This document shows, one piece after another, positions 1 to 6,876 of a stretch of 9,710 bases of DNA. Numbering within the stretch: position 1 is the first letter of the stretch; every line of letters begins with the position of its first letter. The notes beneath the pieces were generated by a model. The model saw nothing but the letters and a program-made list of their open reading frames with translations, made no database searches and was not told where the DNA came from. The translations under genes were made by a program, and so were the position numbers. Source of the stretch: an uncultured Fretibacterium sp. (GTDB taxonomy: Bacteria > Synergistota > Synergistia > Synergistales > Aminobacteriaceae). The DNA lies in the NCBI RefSeq assembly GCF_963548695.1, contig NZ_CAUUWA010000077.1:1-9710 (forward strand), in the 5' to 3' direction.

Positions 1-98
1 GGAGGTGAGATTCGTCTGGTGACGGGCCCGGGCTTCAAACCCGGTGAGGGGCGGTTTGCGCTGTCCCTGGTGGGTTCGATCCCCACACGCCTCCGCCA
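1..98 (+). tRNA. selC: tRNA-Sec (anticodon TCA)
   Basis: This is the UGA-decoding selenocysteine tRNA. It is charged with serine, converted to selenocysteinyl-tRNA by SelA, and delivered by SelB. The anticodon stem CCGGG/CCCGG encloses the loop CTTCAAA with anticodon TCA at 35-37. The gene has the extended length of the Sec family, with a long variable arm between about 43 and 70. The T arm is GTGGG-TTCGATC-CCCAC. The acceptor stem starts GGAGGTG and pairs with the 3' GCCTCC region, including one G.T pair. The usual eighth acceptor pair of bacterial tRNA-Sec would be A.A here. Discriminator G95 is followed by an encoded CCA (96-98). The gene starts at the first base of the window, so its promoter is outside. 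It is convergent with hemW and has its own terminator. Confidence 0.95.
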
Positions 99-118
99 AA
101 GTAATAAAGCGGGAGACT

Positions 119-153
119 CCGGCCTCGCGATATGCGAGAAGCCGGCGTTTTTT
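119..153 (+). terminator. Intrinsic terminator of tRNA-Sec
   Basis: The stem CCGGC-CTCGC (119-128) pairs with GCGAG (134-138) and GCCGG (141-145). The loop is GATAT and a two-base AA bulge sits in the 3' arm. A run of six T follows at 148-153. There is no comparable T run on the minus-strand side, so it should act on tRNA-Sec transcripts, not on hemW. Confidence 0.85.
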
Positions 154-227
154 ACTGATTCTCTTCCCTACCCTCATTCCAATTGTCGTTTACGAGCCTT
201 TCAATGTTGGCCAAGATAAAATTCACA

Positions 228-1367
228 TCAGAGATCCTCATCCTCCAGCAAGCTCAAAATCTCCGTCCAGATCGCGTTTCCCACCCGCATCCCCGCGGGG
301 GTGAGCGCCAGGCTCCGTTCGTCCGCACGCACAAGGTGGGAAGGGATCGCCATCAAGACCGACTCGACCTCCTTCAGAAGGGAGTCGCCCCAATGGTCCG
401 CAAAGCCGACCCGATCGATTCCCCATCGGGTCCTCAACGAGAGAATGGCGGCCTCGACCCCACGGGCTCGCGGCCCCAGTCTTTCCCCAGCCGTCTTTGC
501 CTCGGGAAAAATCCTCCCTGCCGCCTCGAGATAGGCATCCAGCGTCCCCGGGTTGGAGTAGCGGCGTCCCTCGAGGTACCCCCACGCCGCAGGCCCCAGG
601 GCCAGAACATCCTCCTGCCTCCAATAGGCCAGGTTGTGCCGGCACTCGCCGCCGGGCGGGGCGTAGCTCGAGATCTCGTACTGGGTGAAACCCCGTCGCG
701 GGAGGAACCATTGGGCATAACGATAAAGAGGGTAGCCGTCGGGAAGAACGAGGCTGCGAAGCCCCAGGGGGGTGTCCGGCTCGAGCGTCAGCTGGTAGGC
801 GGAGACGTGGCGGGCTCCGGCATCCAGGACGCCTCTCAGCGAGGCCGCCCAGGAACGGAGCGTCTGACCGGGAATGCCGAAGATCAGGTCAACGCTCATC
901 CTCAGCCCGGAGCGGGCAAGGCGCTCCATCGCCTCGAGGGCGAGCTTCGCATCGTGGCGGCGTCCCAGAGTTTCAAGCTCCGCGTCATCCAGGCTCTGGA
1001 CGCCAAGGCTGACACGGGTGAAAAAAGAAGCTCGCCAGATGTCCAGCAGTTCGTCGCTCAAGGACGAGGGGTTGGCCTCTACGGTTGCCTCCTCCAGGCG
1101 GCTCCAGTCCCCCAGGCTTTCGAGCAGCGCGATCAGCCGTCCCCATTCATCCGGAGAGAGCAGGCTCGGCGTCCCGCCTCCGACGTAGAGGGTGCGTGGG
1201 GACAGGGGGCCCAACAGCCCTCTCCAAAGGGCGATCTCCGACGCAAGAGCGTCCAGATAAGCGGCGACATCCCCAGCCGCCGGAGGCTTGCTGTAAAAAG
1301 AACAGTACCCGCACTTGCCGGCGCAGAATGGCACGTGCAGGTACACGGAGAGCCTCTCGTTCCTCAC
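228..1367 (-). CDS. hemW: HemW, radical SAM heme chaperone
   Basis: A 379-residue radical SAM protein of the HemN/HemW family. HemW binds heme and passes it to respiratory proteins; family members are often misannotated as oxygen-independent coproporphyrinogen III oxidase. The cluster motif CAGKCGYC (C15, C19, C22) is followed by SF. It therefore lacks the fourth cysteine of true HemN (CX3CX2CXC), which favours HemW. GGGTPS (63-68) is the SAM-binding glycine motif, and HNLAYW (244-249) is the conserved HemW C-terminal motif. Length is typical. The start is GTG at 1367, with GGAGGGGAG about 7 bases upstream. The stop is TGA. It begins 20 bases after the lepA stop, so the two are almost certainly cotranscribed, a common arrangement. 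I see no clear terminator between its stop and the convergent tRNA-Sec terminator. Confidence 0.95.
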   Translation of the reverse strand: MRNERLSVYLHVPFCAGKCGYCSFYSKPPAAGDVAAYLDALASEIALWRGLLGPLSPRTLYVGGGTPSLLSPDEWGRLIALLESLGDWSRLEEATVEANPSSLSDELLDIWRASFFTRVSLGVQSLDDAELETLGRRHDAKLALEAMERLARSGLRMSVDLIFGIPGQTLRSWAASLRGVLDAGARHVSAYQLTLEPDTPLGLRSLVLPDGYPLYRYAQWFLPRRGFTQYEISSYAPPGGECRHNLAYWRQEDVLALGPAAWGYLEGRRYSNPGTLDAYLEAAGRIFPEAKTAGERLGPRARGVEAAILSLRTRWGIDRVGFADHWGDSLLKEVESVLMAIPSHLVRADERSLALTPAGMRVGNAIWTEILSLLEDEDL

Positions 1368-1387
1368 GGGAAGTCTCCCCTCCCGGC

Positions 1388-3193
1388 CTACTCGCCGTCC
1401 TCGATTCGGAGGAACGCCAGAAACGCCTCCTGGGGGATGGCGACGCGCCCGATTTGCTTCATACGCTTCTTACCCTCCTTCTGCTTCTCCAGGAGCTTTC
1501 GCTTCCGGGTGATGTCGCCACCGTAGCACTTAGCGAGGACATCCTTCCGCAGGGCCTTGACGTTGACGCGCACGATGACGCGCTTGCCGATCGAGGCCTG
1601 GATGGGGACCTCGAAGAGCTGGCTGGGGATCAGCTCCTTCAGCTTCGTCACCGCCGCGTGCCCGCGATGGTAGGCCGCGTCCTTGTGACAGATGAAGGAA
1701 AAGGCGTCCGCCGCCTCCCCGTTGACGAGGACGTCGACGCGGACCAGTTCGGAGGGCTTGAGGCCGATGAATTCGTAATCCAGCGACGCATAGCCGCGGG
1801 TCTGGGACTTGAGCTTGTCGTGAAAGTCGATGATGAACTCGGCCAGGGGCATCTCGTAGACCAGGCGCACCCGTTCCGGCGTCAGGTAGTCCATGGAGCG
1901 GTAGACTCCCCGCTTTTCCTGAACCAGCTGCATCACCTTGCCCACGTACTCCGACGGCAGGAACACCGAGAGCTTGATGAAGGGCTCCCGTATCTCCTCA
2001 ATCTCCCCCACGTCGGGGAAATCGTTGGGACGGTGGGCCTCGATCACCTCGCCGGACTTCGTGACGATCTCATAGACGACGTTGGGCGCCGTAGCCACGA
2101 GCTCGACATCGTACTCGCGGCGGAGTCGTTCCCGCGCCACGTCCATATGGAGCAGCCCCAGAAAACCGCATCGGAACCCGAACCCCAGGGCTACGGAGGT
2201 CTCCGGCTCGAAGACGATGGCGGAGTCGTTCAGGCAAAGTTTCTCCAATGCATCCCGAAGCTGCGGGTAGTCGTCTCGCTCCACGGGATAGAAACCGCAG
2301 AACACGACGCTCTTGACCTTACGGTACCCGGGAAGCGGCTGCGGCGCGGGGTTCCGCGCATCGGTAATCGTGTCCCCAACGTGCGCCTCGGCCAGGGTTT
2401 TGATGCTGGCGGCCACGTAGCCGACCTCTCCCGGCCCCAACCGATCGACGGGCGTGAAGGAGGGGCGGAACACCCCCACCTCGTCCACGGGATAGGACAC
2501 GTTGGTCGCCATGAAAAGGATGTCCTGCCCTGCCTTCAGGGTCCCGTTCACGATCCGCACGTAGCAGATGACGCCTCGATAGTTGTCGTACATGGAATCG
2601 AAGATCAGGGCTTGAAGGGGGGCGTCCGGGTCCCCCCGAGGGGCCGGAACCGACCTGACGATGCGCTCCAGAATCTCGTCGATCCCCCGCCCGTCCTTCG
2701 CACTGGCCAGGATGGCGTCGTCGGCATCCAGCCCCACCACATCGCGGATCTCCTGTTTAGCTCTCTCGGGATGGGCCGAGGGGAGGTCAATTTTATTGAT
2801 GACAGGCAGAATCTCGAGCCCCTGCTCGATAGCCTGATAGGCGTTCGCAACCGTCTGCGCCTCGACCCCCTGCGTCGCATCCACGACCAGGAGCGCCCCC
2901 TCGCAGGCGGCCAGGGAGCGCGATACCTCATAGCCGAAGTCCACGTGACCCGGCGTATCGATGAGGTTCAGCACCCATTTTTTACCATCCGGGGACGTGT
3001 AATCCATGCGCACCGGCACCAGCTTGATTGTGATGCCCCTCTCCCGTTCCAGCGAGAGGGAGTCCAGCAGCTGATGCTTCATATCCCGCGACTGCACCGT
3101 GGAAGTCCGCTCCAGAAGGCGATCCGCCAGGGTGGACTTCCCATGGTCGATATGAGCGATGATGCAAAAATTTCTGATGTTCTCCTGTGTCAT
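1388..3193 (-). CDS. lepA: Elongation factor 4 (LepA), ribosomal back-translocase GTPase
   Basis: A 601-residue translational GTPase that binds the ribosome in an EF-G-like way and is linked to back-translocation and initiation or assembly quality control. G motifs are in place: AHIDHGKST (13-21, P-loop), ERGITIK (51-57, switch I), DTPGH (79-83) and NKID (133-136). The LepA-specific C-terminal region, rich in lysine and ending near PQEAFLAFL, is present, and the length matches the family. I chose ATG 3193 because AGAGGAG lies 6 bases upstream and the protein then starts MTQENIRNF as in relatives. An in-frame GTG at 3235 adds 14 residues but lacks a good ribosome binding site. The stop is TAG. 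It is the first gene of the lepA-hemW unit. Confidence 0.97.
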   Translation of the reverse strand: MTQENIRNFCIIAHIDHGKSTLADRLLERTSTVQSRDMKHQLLDSLSLERERGITIKLVPVRMDYTSPDGKKWVLNLIDTPGHVDFGYEVSRSLAACEGALLVVDATQGVEAQTVANAYQAIEQGLEILPVINKIDLPSAHPERAKQEIRDVVGLDADDAILASAKDGRGIDEILERIVRSVPAPRGDPDAPLQALIFDSMYDNYRGVICYVRIVNGTLKAGQDILFMATNVSYPVDEVGVFRPSFTPVDRLGPGEVGYVAASIKTLAEAHVGDTITDARNPAPQPLPGYRKVKSVVFCGFYPVERDDYPQLRDALEKLCLNDSAIVFEPETSVALGFGFRCGFLGLLHMDVARERLRREYDVELVATAPNVVYEIVTKSGEVIEAHRPNDFPDVGEIEEIREPFIKLSVFLPSEYVGKVMQLVQEKRGVYRSMDYLTPERVRLVYEMPLAEFIIDFHDKLKSQTRGYASLDYEFIGLKPSELVRVDVLVNGEAADAFSFICHKDAAYHRGHAAVTKLKELIPSQLFEVPIQASIGKRVIVRVNVKALRKDVLAKCYGGDITRKRKLLEKQKEGKKRMKQIGRVAIPQEAFLAFLRIEDGE

Positions 3194-3499
3194 ACGCGAC
3201 TCCTCTGAAAGCGCCGATTGACATGGGGGCTTCACCTCTCTGCCCTCACGCCGCTATCCTGAGACGGAACACCCCTCAAGCGAGAGCGAGCGGCTGCCGG
3301 AAAGCCCCATCCTGAAGCCACTGAGGCCCTGAAAAAATCTGTCCTCCAACCGGCAAGCCGGGATTCCGCCGGGAACCCAGCGGGAAAAAAGTCTTCCAAG
3401 AGAAAAAGAGGGGCTCCACGCCCCTCGATTTTGAACGTACTTCTCCGCGCGACCCCACGGTGCTTCCGCGAAGTGAAAAAACGAAAACAACGGACTTTT
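3194..3499. other. Gap upstream of lepA (306 bases)
   Basis: This gap holds the terminator of the receiver gene (3403-3426) and the upstream region of lepA. A promoter for lepA would be expected on the minus strand between about 3400 and 3210. I found no convincing -35/-10 pair there. A short palindromic CCGG-CTTG-CCGG hairpin lies near 3349-3360 with a T6 run about 14 bases farther on, which is too distant for a terminator. Open frames on the minus strand here (for example 3570-3232) overlap the receiver gene in another frame and do not look like protein. Confidence 0.5.
3403..3426 (-). terminator. Intrinsic terminator after the receiver gene
   Basis: On the minus strand a 7-bp stem GAGGGGC/GCCCCTC with a 5-base loop is followed at once by five T (3407-3403). 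It lies about 75 bases past the receiver stop codon. It separates the receiver unit from lepA. Confidence 0.75.
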
Positions 3500-3874
3500 T
3501 CAGATTTTTTCCAGCGTCGCCCAGATGGTCTCCGGCTCGAAAGGCTTGACGATGAATCCATCCACGCCAAGCTCCTTTGCCCTGAGAGCTACGGGCAAAG
3601 TCGCATCGGCACTGACCAAGAGGACCTTCGCCCCCGGCAGGATCTCGCGTATTTCACGAATGGTCCCGAACCCATCCAGCTTGGGCATGTGAAGATCGAC
3701 GACGACGACATCGACAGCCTGAGATTTTGAAACCATCTCGCGCAGCTGACCGACACCCTGAAGGCTGTCGGTCGCAGACCCCACGACGGTATACCCGCCG
3801 TCCGCAAATGTCAGGCGCAGCATATCCACCACAAAATCCGCATCATCAATGATAAAAACGCTTCGAGACGTCAT
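3500..3874 (-). CDS. Single-domain response regulator (CheY-like receiver)
   Basis: A 124-residue stand-alone phosphoreceiver domain with no output domain. The acidic pair D10-D11, the phosphoacceptor D60 (in VVVVDLHMP), S88 (LLVSAD) and K110 (IVKPF) are all present, so it should be phosphorylatable. No DNA-binding or enzymatic domain follows. Its output must therefore be a protein-protein contact, as in CheY or Spo0F, or it may act as a phosphate sink. I chose ATG 3874 because GGAGG lies 7 bases upstream; an upstream ATG at 3898 would add eight residues without a comparable site. It starts 30 bases after the coiled-coil gene and probably shares its transcript. No histidine kinase or chemotaxis gene lies in the window, so the partner is unknown. 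Confidence 0.93.
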   Translation of the reverse strand: MTSRSVFIIDDADFVVDMLRLTFADGGYTVVGSATDSLQGVGQLREMVSKSQAVDVVVVDLHMPKLDGFGTIREIREILPGAKVLLVSADATLPVALRAKELGVDGFIVKPFEPETIWATLEKI

Positions 3875-3904
3875 CGGGGATCCTCCGCAGGGTATCAAAC
3901 TCCT

Positions 3905-4306
3905 CTACTTCTTGTCCGAAGCGGCTTTCCGCAGAGAGTCGAGCCAAGCCTCCCGGGCCTCCAGCTCCGCCTTCATCGTCGCCAGACGCTCCTCCTCCGC
4001 CTTCAGCAACTCCATCAGACGCGCCTCGTAGCCCTCTCCAACCTGCCTGACCGCCTCGAACTCGGATCGAAGGGACTCCACATCAGGTACAGCCCTCTTC
4101 TCCAGTTCCGCAACGCGCTGCTCCAGCTTCGCCAGCTCCTCTTTCAAGGCCGGGGCATCGGAGGAGGCGCTATCCTGCTTCAGGGTCCACAAAATATTGA
4201 GGACAAGGATAACCCCGATCAAAGAGACAAAGATCTTCTTCGGTCTGCTGTTGACAAGATTAGACCAACCCGACTTTTTTTCCGGTTCTTTCTTCTGGGC
4301 TGCCAT
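3905..4306 (-). CDS. Small membrane-anchored coiled-coil protein, function unknown
   Basis: I do not recognise this 133-residue protein. The N-terminal 24 residues are Lys/Arg-rich (KKEPEKK, RPKK). One hydrophobic segment follows at about 25-41 (IFVSLIGVILVLNILW). After it, charged heptad-like sequence rich in Glu, Leu, Lys and Ala runs from about 54 to 127, broken by a short stretch near AVPDVES (72-78). By the positive-inside rule the N terminus should be cytoplasmic and the coiled coil outside the membrane. FtsB/DivIC-like cell-division proteins share this layout, but I see no family motif that would justify the name. Start ATG 4306 has GGAGGG 7 bases upstream; an in-frame start at 4321 lacks this. 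The receiver gene follows 30 bases after its TAG stop. Confidence 0.85.
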   Translation of the reverse strand: MAAQKKEPEKKSGWSNLVNSRPKKIFVSLIGVILVLNILWTLKQDSASSDAPALKEELAKLEQRVAELEKRAVPDVESLRSEFEAVRQVGEGYEARLMELLKAEEERLATMKAELEAREAWLDSLRKAASDKK

Positions 4307-4326
4307 GACAAGACCCTCCACTCATA

Positions 4327-4348
4327 GGATAAGGAACAACGGATAAGG
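4327..4348. repeat. Direct repeat of 8 bases in the leader of the coiled-coil gene
   Basis: GGATAAGG occurs at 4327-4334 and again at 4341-4348, separated by AACAAC (period 14). It lies between the candidate promoter and the start codon at 4306. It could be an operator or chance; the sequence alone cannot decide. Confidence 0.5.
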
Positions 4349-4375
4349 GCAACTACAAAAGCCCTCTTCCTTTTC

Positions 4376-4404
4376 ATTGTACAATAAAGCAGCGAAAGAA
4401 AAAA
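4376..4404 (-). promoter_or_regulatory. Candidate promoter of the coiled-coil/receiver unit
   Basis: On the minus strand a TACAAT -10 box (4381-4376) lies 17 bases after TTTTTT (4404-4399), a poor -35 that coincides with the T run of the rplL terminator. The -10 sits inside the perfect palindrome ATTGTACAAT (4376-4385). A transcript would begin near 4369 with a leader of about 60 bases. A promoter is expected here because a strong terminator lies just upstream. Confidence 0.35.
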
Positions 4405-4431
4405 GCGGCCCATCGCGGGGGGCCGCTTTTT
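4399..4431 (-). terminator. Terminator of the ribosomal protein operon
   Basis: The stem GCGGCCC/GGGCCGC (4405-4411 with 4420-4426) has an 8-base loop and is flanked by A and T runs on both sides. On the minus strand a T6 run follows. It starts about 20 bases past the rplL stop. The symmetric flanks would let it work on either strand, but only minus-strand genes need it. Confidence 0.92.
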
Positions 4432-4451
4432 GAGCCTCGATGTCGTACCGG

Positions 4452-4832
4452 CTACTTAACCTCAACCTCGGCGCCGGCATCGACGAGCTTTTTCTTGATC
4501 TCCTCGGCCTCTTCCTTAGCCACGCCCTCCTTGACCGGCTTGGGCGGATTGTCGACCAGCTCCTTGGCCTCCTTCAGGCCAAGGCCGGTGACCTCACGGA
4601 CAACCTTGATCACGTTGATCTTGTTGGCGCCGGGGGCCTTGTAGATCACGTCGAACTCGGTCTTCTCCTCCTCGGCGGCCGCAGCGGCGCCGGCGCCGGG
4701 CATAGCCATCATGGGCATGGCCACTGGGGCGGCGGCGGAAACGCCGAACTTCTCCTCAAGGGCCTTCACGAGCTCGGAGAGCTCGAGTACCGTCATCTCC
4801 TCAATAGCCTTAATCATATCGTCGCGCGTCAT
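4452..4832 (-). CDS. rplL: Large-subunit ribosomal protein bL12 (L7/L12)
   Basis: A 126-residue stalk protein present in several copies per ribosome. It recruits and activates translational GTPases such as EF-Tu, EF-G and LepA. The N-terminal dimerisation and L10-binding helices span about 1-30. A flexible Ala/Met/Gly/Pro-rich hinge follows at about 31-55. The globular C-terminal domain begins at FDVIY and contains the conserved IKVVREVTGLGLKEAKELV region (75-93) that contacts the factors. The start has an excellent AGGAGGT site. It is the last gene of the operon, 94 bases after rplJ, with a terminator directly after it. Confidence 0.98.
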   Translation of the reverse strand: MTRDDMIKAIEEMTVLELSELVKALEEKFGVSAAAPVAMPMMAMPGAGAAAAAEEEKTEFDVIYKAPGANKINVIKVVREVTGLGLKEAKELVDNPPKPVKEGVAKEEAEEIKKKLVDAGAEVEVK

Positions 4833-4859
4833 AAAAACTTACCTCCTAAATTCGACATC

Positions 4860-4881
4860 GGCCCCAAAGCACCCCGGGGCC
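4860..4881 (-). promoter_or_regulatory. GC hairpin between rplJ and rplL
   Basis: A perfect 6-bp all-GC stem GGCCCC/GGGGCC encloses a 10-base loop. It ends about 12 bases before the rplL AGGAGGT site. There is no T run after it, so it is not a terminator. It may be a processing or translation-control element that helps raise L12 above L10. That role is inferred by analogy with other rplJ-rplL spacers. Confidence 0.45.
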
Positions 4882-4926
4882 CCTGACAAACAAAAAGAAC
4901 GGAACAACAACGAGAAAAACCTCGGC

Positions 4927-5460
4927 CTAAGCGGCCTCTTTTTTGTCCCGGATCTGCCCAAGGCACGTGACCAGCCCTCGCATCGTCCCGGAAAGCACGG
5001 TGACCAGCCCGGAAAGAGGCGCGGCGATAGTACGGACGACCTGCCCCACCAGCGCATCCTTCGAGGGAAGATCGGCCAATGCGTAAACCTGGCTCTGGTC
5101 CAGGGCCATCTTGCCCAAAAGTCCGCCCTTCAGAACAAAGGCCTTCTGCGTCTTGTCGGTGGAGTACTCCTTGAGCACCTTGGCAACCCCGACGGGGTCC
5201 CCGTAGCAGAGCGCATAGATGTTCGGCCCCGTCACCATGGAGTCCGGCAGCGACTCGAGGCCGGACTCCTTCATGGCAATCGCGAAAAGGGTGTTCTTGG
5301 CGACCTTCAGCTCCCCGCCCGCCGCGCGTACCTTCACGCGAAGCGCGGTGCTCTGAGCCACCGTCATCCCCCGATACTCCCCCACAAAGACGGCCTCGGT
5401 CCTTTCGAGCTTCTCCCTCAAAACCGCGACCTGTTCGTATTTGATTTTTGCAGGCATCAT
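4927..5460 (-). CDS. rplJ: Large-subunit ribosomal protein uL10
   Basis: A 177-residue stalk base protein that anchors L7/L12 dimers to 23S rRNA next to L11, and an autoregulator of its own operon in many bacteria. The N-terminal domain shows the family pattern VGEYRGMTVAQ (27-37) and KVAKNTL (52-58). The C-terminal helix that carries L12 ends in a charged tail. Two ATG codons stand side by side at the start (5460 and 5457). AGGAGGTG precedes them at usable spacing for either, so the mature N terminus could be MMPAKIK or MPAKIK; relatives usually show the latter. It is preceded by an L10 leader and attenuator. Confidence 0.97.
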   Translation of the reverse strand: MMPAKIKYEQVAVLREKLERTEAVFVGEYRGMTVAQSTALRVKVRAAGGELKVAKNTLFAIAMKESGLESLPDSMVTGPNIYALCYGDPVGVAKVLKEYSTDKTQKAFVLKGGLLGKMALDQSQVYALADLPSKDALVGQVVRTIAAPLSGLVTVLSGTMRGLVTCLGQIRDKKEAA

Positions 5461-5506
5461 TTTTCACCTCCTCGATACCAAAATCCATTGTTCCTCAAAA
5501 CTCATC

Positions 5507-5538
5507 AAAAAGTCCCTCGACCTGAAAGGCCGAGGGAC
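5507..5538 (-). terminator. Attenuator upstream of rplJ
   Basis: On the minus strand GTCCCTCGGCC (5538-5528) pairs over 11 positions with GGTCGAGGGAC (5522-5512) around a 5-base loop, with one G.T pair. Five T follow (5511-5507). It lies 47 bases before the rplJ start. The position between rplA and rplJ makes it a conditional terminator, not an operon end, since rplJ and rplL have no other promoter I can see. Confidence 0.85.
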
Positions 5539-5640
5539 ACAGGAACAGATTCGCCGCGTTTCGAGCGGCATCTCCGTTTCTCAGCCTCGGCAGGTATCGG
5601 ATTAAGCCCTTTTCAAAAAAGGCGCCTGCTCTCTGGGGTC
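5539..5640 (-). promoter_or_regulatory. L10 ribosomal protein leader (autoregulatory RNA)
   Basis: This looks like the L10 leader RNA family found before rplJ. On the minus strand AGAGAGCAGG (starting near 5634) leads into GCC-T-rich/AAAAGGGC, an inner hairpin. It then continues through CTTAATCC to ACCTGCCGAGG. The outer helix GCAGG/CCTGC (5629-5625 with 5594-5590) and the A-rich internal stretch match the kink-turn-like L10-L12 binding site as I remember it. A further GCCGC/GCGGC hairpin lies before the attenuator. L10, probably with L12, should bind here when in excess and favour termination. Confidence 0.8.
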
Positions 5641-5686
5641 GAAAAACCCTATAGATAGAAAACCCGAGGGGGAAAGGCCCTCCTCC

Positions 5687-6391
5687 TTATGCCGACAGCT
5701 CCTTCACGGCAGCGACAGGATCGATGGATATCCCGGGCCCCATCGTCGAGGTCAGGGAGATGCTCTTGATGTACGTCCCTTTCACTGAAGCGGGGCGCGC
5801 TTTCTGAACCGCCTGAAGAAGGACCTTGGCGTTCTCGAAAAGGGCGTCGGGGGTGAAGCTCTTCTTACCCACGGAGTTATGGACGATCCCTGCCTTATCG
5901 ACGCGGAACTCCACACGGCCGGCCTTGATCTCCTGAATGGCGTTGGCGAGGTCGAAGGTCACGGTCCCCGTCTTGGCGCTGGGCATCAATCCCCGGGGCC
6001 CCAGGACCTTACCCAGACGACCGACGGACTTCATCATGTCCGGCGTCGCGATAACCGCATCGAAGTCCATCCAGCCACCCGCTATCTTCTGGACGAGATC
6101 CTCGCCTCCGACGATATCGGCCCCCGCGTCCTCGGCCTCCTTGACCTTCTCGCCCGTGGCGAGGACAAGCACCCTCTTGGTCACTCCGGTGCCGTGGGGG
6201 AGGCCCACCGTGCTGCGGACCTGCTGGTCCGCATGACGCGGGTCGACGCCCAGACGAATGTGCAGCTCCATGCTCTCGTTGAACTTGGCCGTCGCCACCG
6301 AATGGAAGAGATCGACAGCCTCACGAAGGCCGTACTGCCTGTTGCCGTCGATCTTGGCGGCCGCCTCTCTGTAACGCTTACTTCGTTTCAT
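5687..6391 (-). CDS. rplA: Large-subunit ribosomal protein uL1
   Basis: A 234-residue protein of the mobile L1 stalk that helps release deacylated tRNA from the E site, and an mRNA-binding repressor of the L11-L1 operon in many bacteria. The family signature GRLGKVLGPRGLMPSAKTGTV is present at about 123-143. The N-terminal KRYREA and C-terminal STMGPG motifs also fit. The length is typical. Start ATG 6391 has GGGAGG 8 bases upstream. It lies 59 bases after rplK and ends in a TAA whose next bases are GGAGGAGG, at the beginning of the L10 leader gap. Confidence 0.98.
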   Translation of the reverse strand: MKRSKRYREAAAKIDGNRQYGLREAVDLFHSVATAKFNESMELHIRLGVDPRHADQQVRSTVGLPHGTGVTKRVLVLATGEKVKEAEDAGADIVGGEDLVQKIAGGWMDFDAVIATPDMMKSVGRLGKVLGPRGLMPSAKTGTVTFDLANAIQEIKAGRVEFRVDKAGIVHNSVGKKSFTPDALFENAKVLLQAVQKARPASVKGTYIKSISLTSTMGPGISIDPVAAVKELSA

Positions 6392-6450
6392 CGATAAAAC
6401 CTCCCGTGGTCGATAACGAGCCCCTAAGCTCTGCCACTTGTTTTTCGCCC

Positions 6451-6876
6451 TTATCCCTGGATTTCAATCCCCATGGAACGGGCCGTACCCTCGATCATGC
6501 GCATGGCGGCCTCGACGTCGTTCGCGTTGAGGTCCTGGCGCTTCAACTCCGCAATCTCCCGCACCTTACTTCTGGGGAGCTGCCCCACCTTGGTCTTGTT
6601 GGGAACCCCGGACCCCGATTCGATCCCCGCCGCCTTCTTCAAGAGAACGCTTGCGGGAGGGGTCTTGAGCTCGAACGTAAAGCTCCGGTCGGCATAGACC
6701 GTAATGATCGCGGGAATGATCAAACCTGCCTGATCCGAGGTCTTCGCGTTGAACTGCTTGCAGAATTCCATAATGTTGACGCCGTGCTGGCCCAGCGCGG
6801 GCCCTACGGGGGGAGCAGGCGTTGCCTTTCCGGCCGGCAACTGCAACTTAATCTGCCCAACGACCTTCTTTGCCAT
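6451..6876 (-). CDS. rplK: Large-subunit ribosomal protein uL11
   Basis: A 141-residue protein of the GTPase-associated centre. It binds 23S rRNA with L10 and is the thiostrepton-region protein. It also takes part in RelA-dependent stringent signalling where RelA is present. The proline-rich N-terminal segment PAPPVGPALGQHGVN (20-34) and the rRNA-binding C-terminal domain with the family region ending GTARSMGI (130-137) are intact. The length is exactly in range. GGAGAGGGG lies about 10 bases before the ATG. It sits 75 bases after nusG, with no terminator between them. Confidence 0.98.
   Translation of the reverse strand: MAKKVVGQIKLQLPAGKATPAPPVGPALGQHGVNIMEFCKQFNAKTSDQAGLIIPAIITVYADRSFTFELKTPPASVLLKKAAGIESGSGVPNKTKVGQLPRSKVREIAELKRQDLNANDVEAAMRMIEGTARSMGIEIQG

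Noticed and set aside
183..1526. 447-codon + strand frame opposite hemW
   Set aside because: It lies antisense to an intact HemW with all motifs. Low-complexity Arg/Pro-rich translation is typical of a shadow.
1085..3208. 707-codon + strand frame opposite lepA and hemW
   Set aside because: It is an antisense shadow of lepA, a clear full-length gene, caused by GC-rich codon use. The translation has no recognisable domain and no suitable start signal.
3236..3300. TTGAGG with a downstream GATAGC-like box as lepA promoter
   Set aside because: Spacing and -10 match are poor; I would not call it a promoter.
4711..5658. 315-codon + strand frame opposite rplL, rplJ and the L10 leader
   Set aside because: It is antisense to conserved ribosomal protein genes and their leader; no domain visible.
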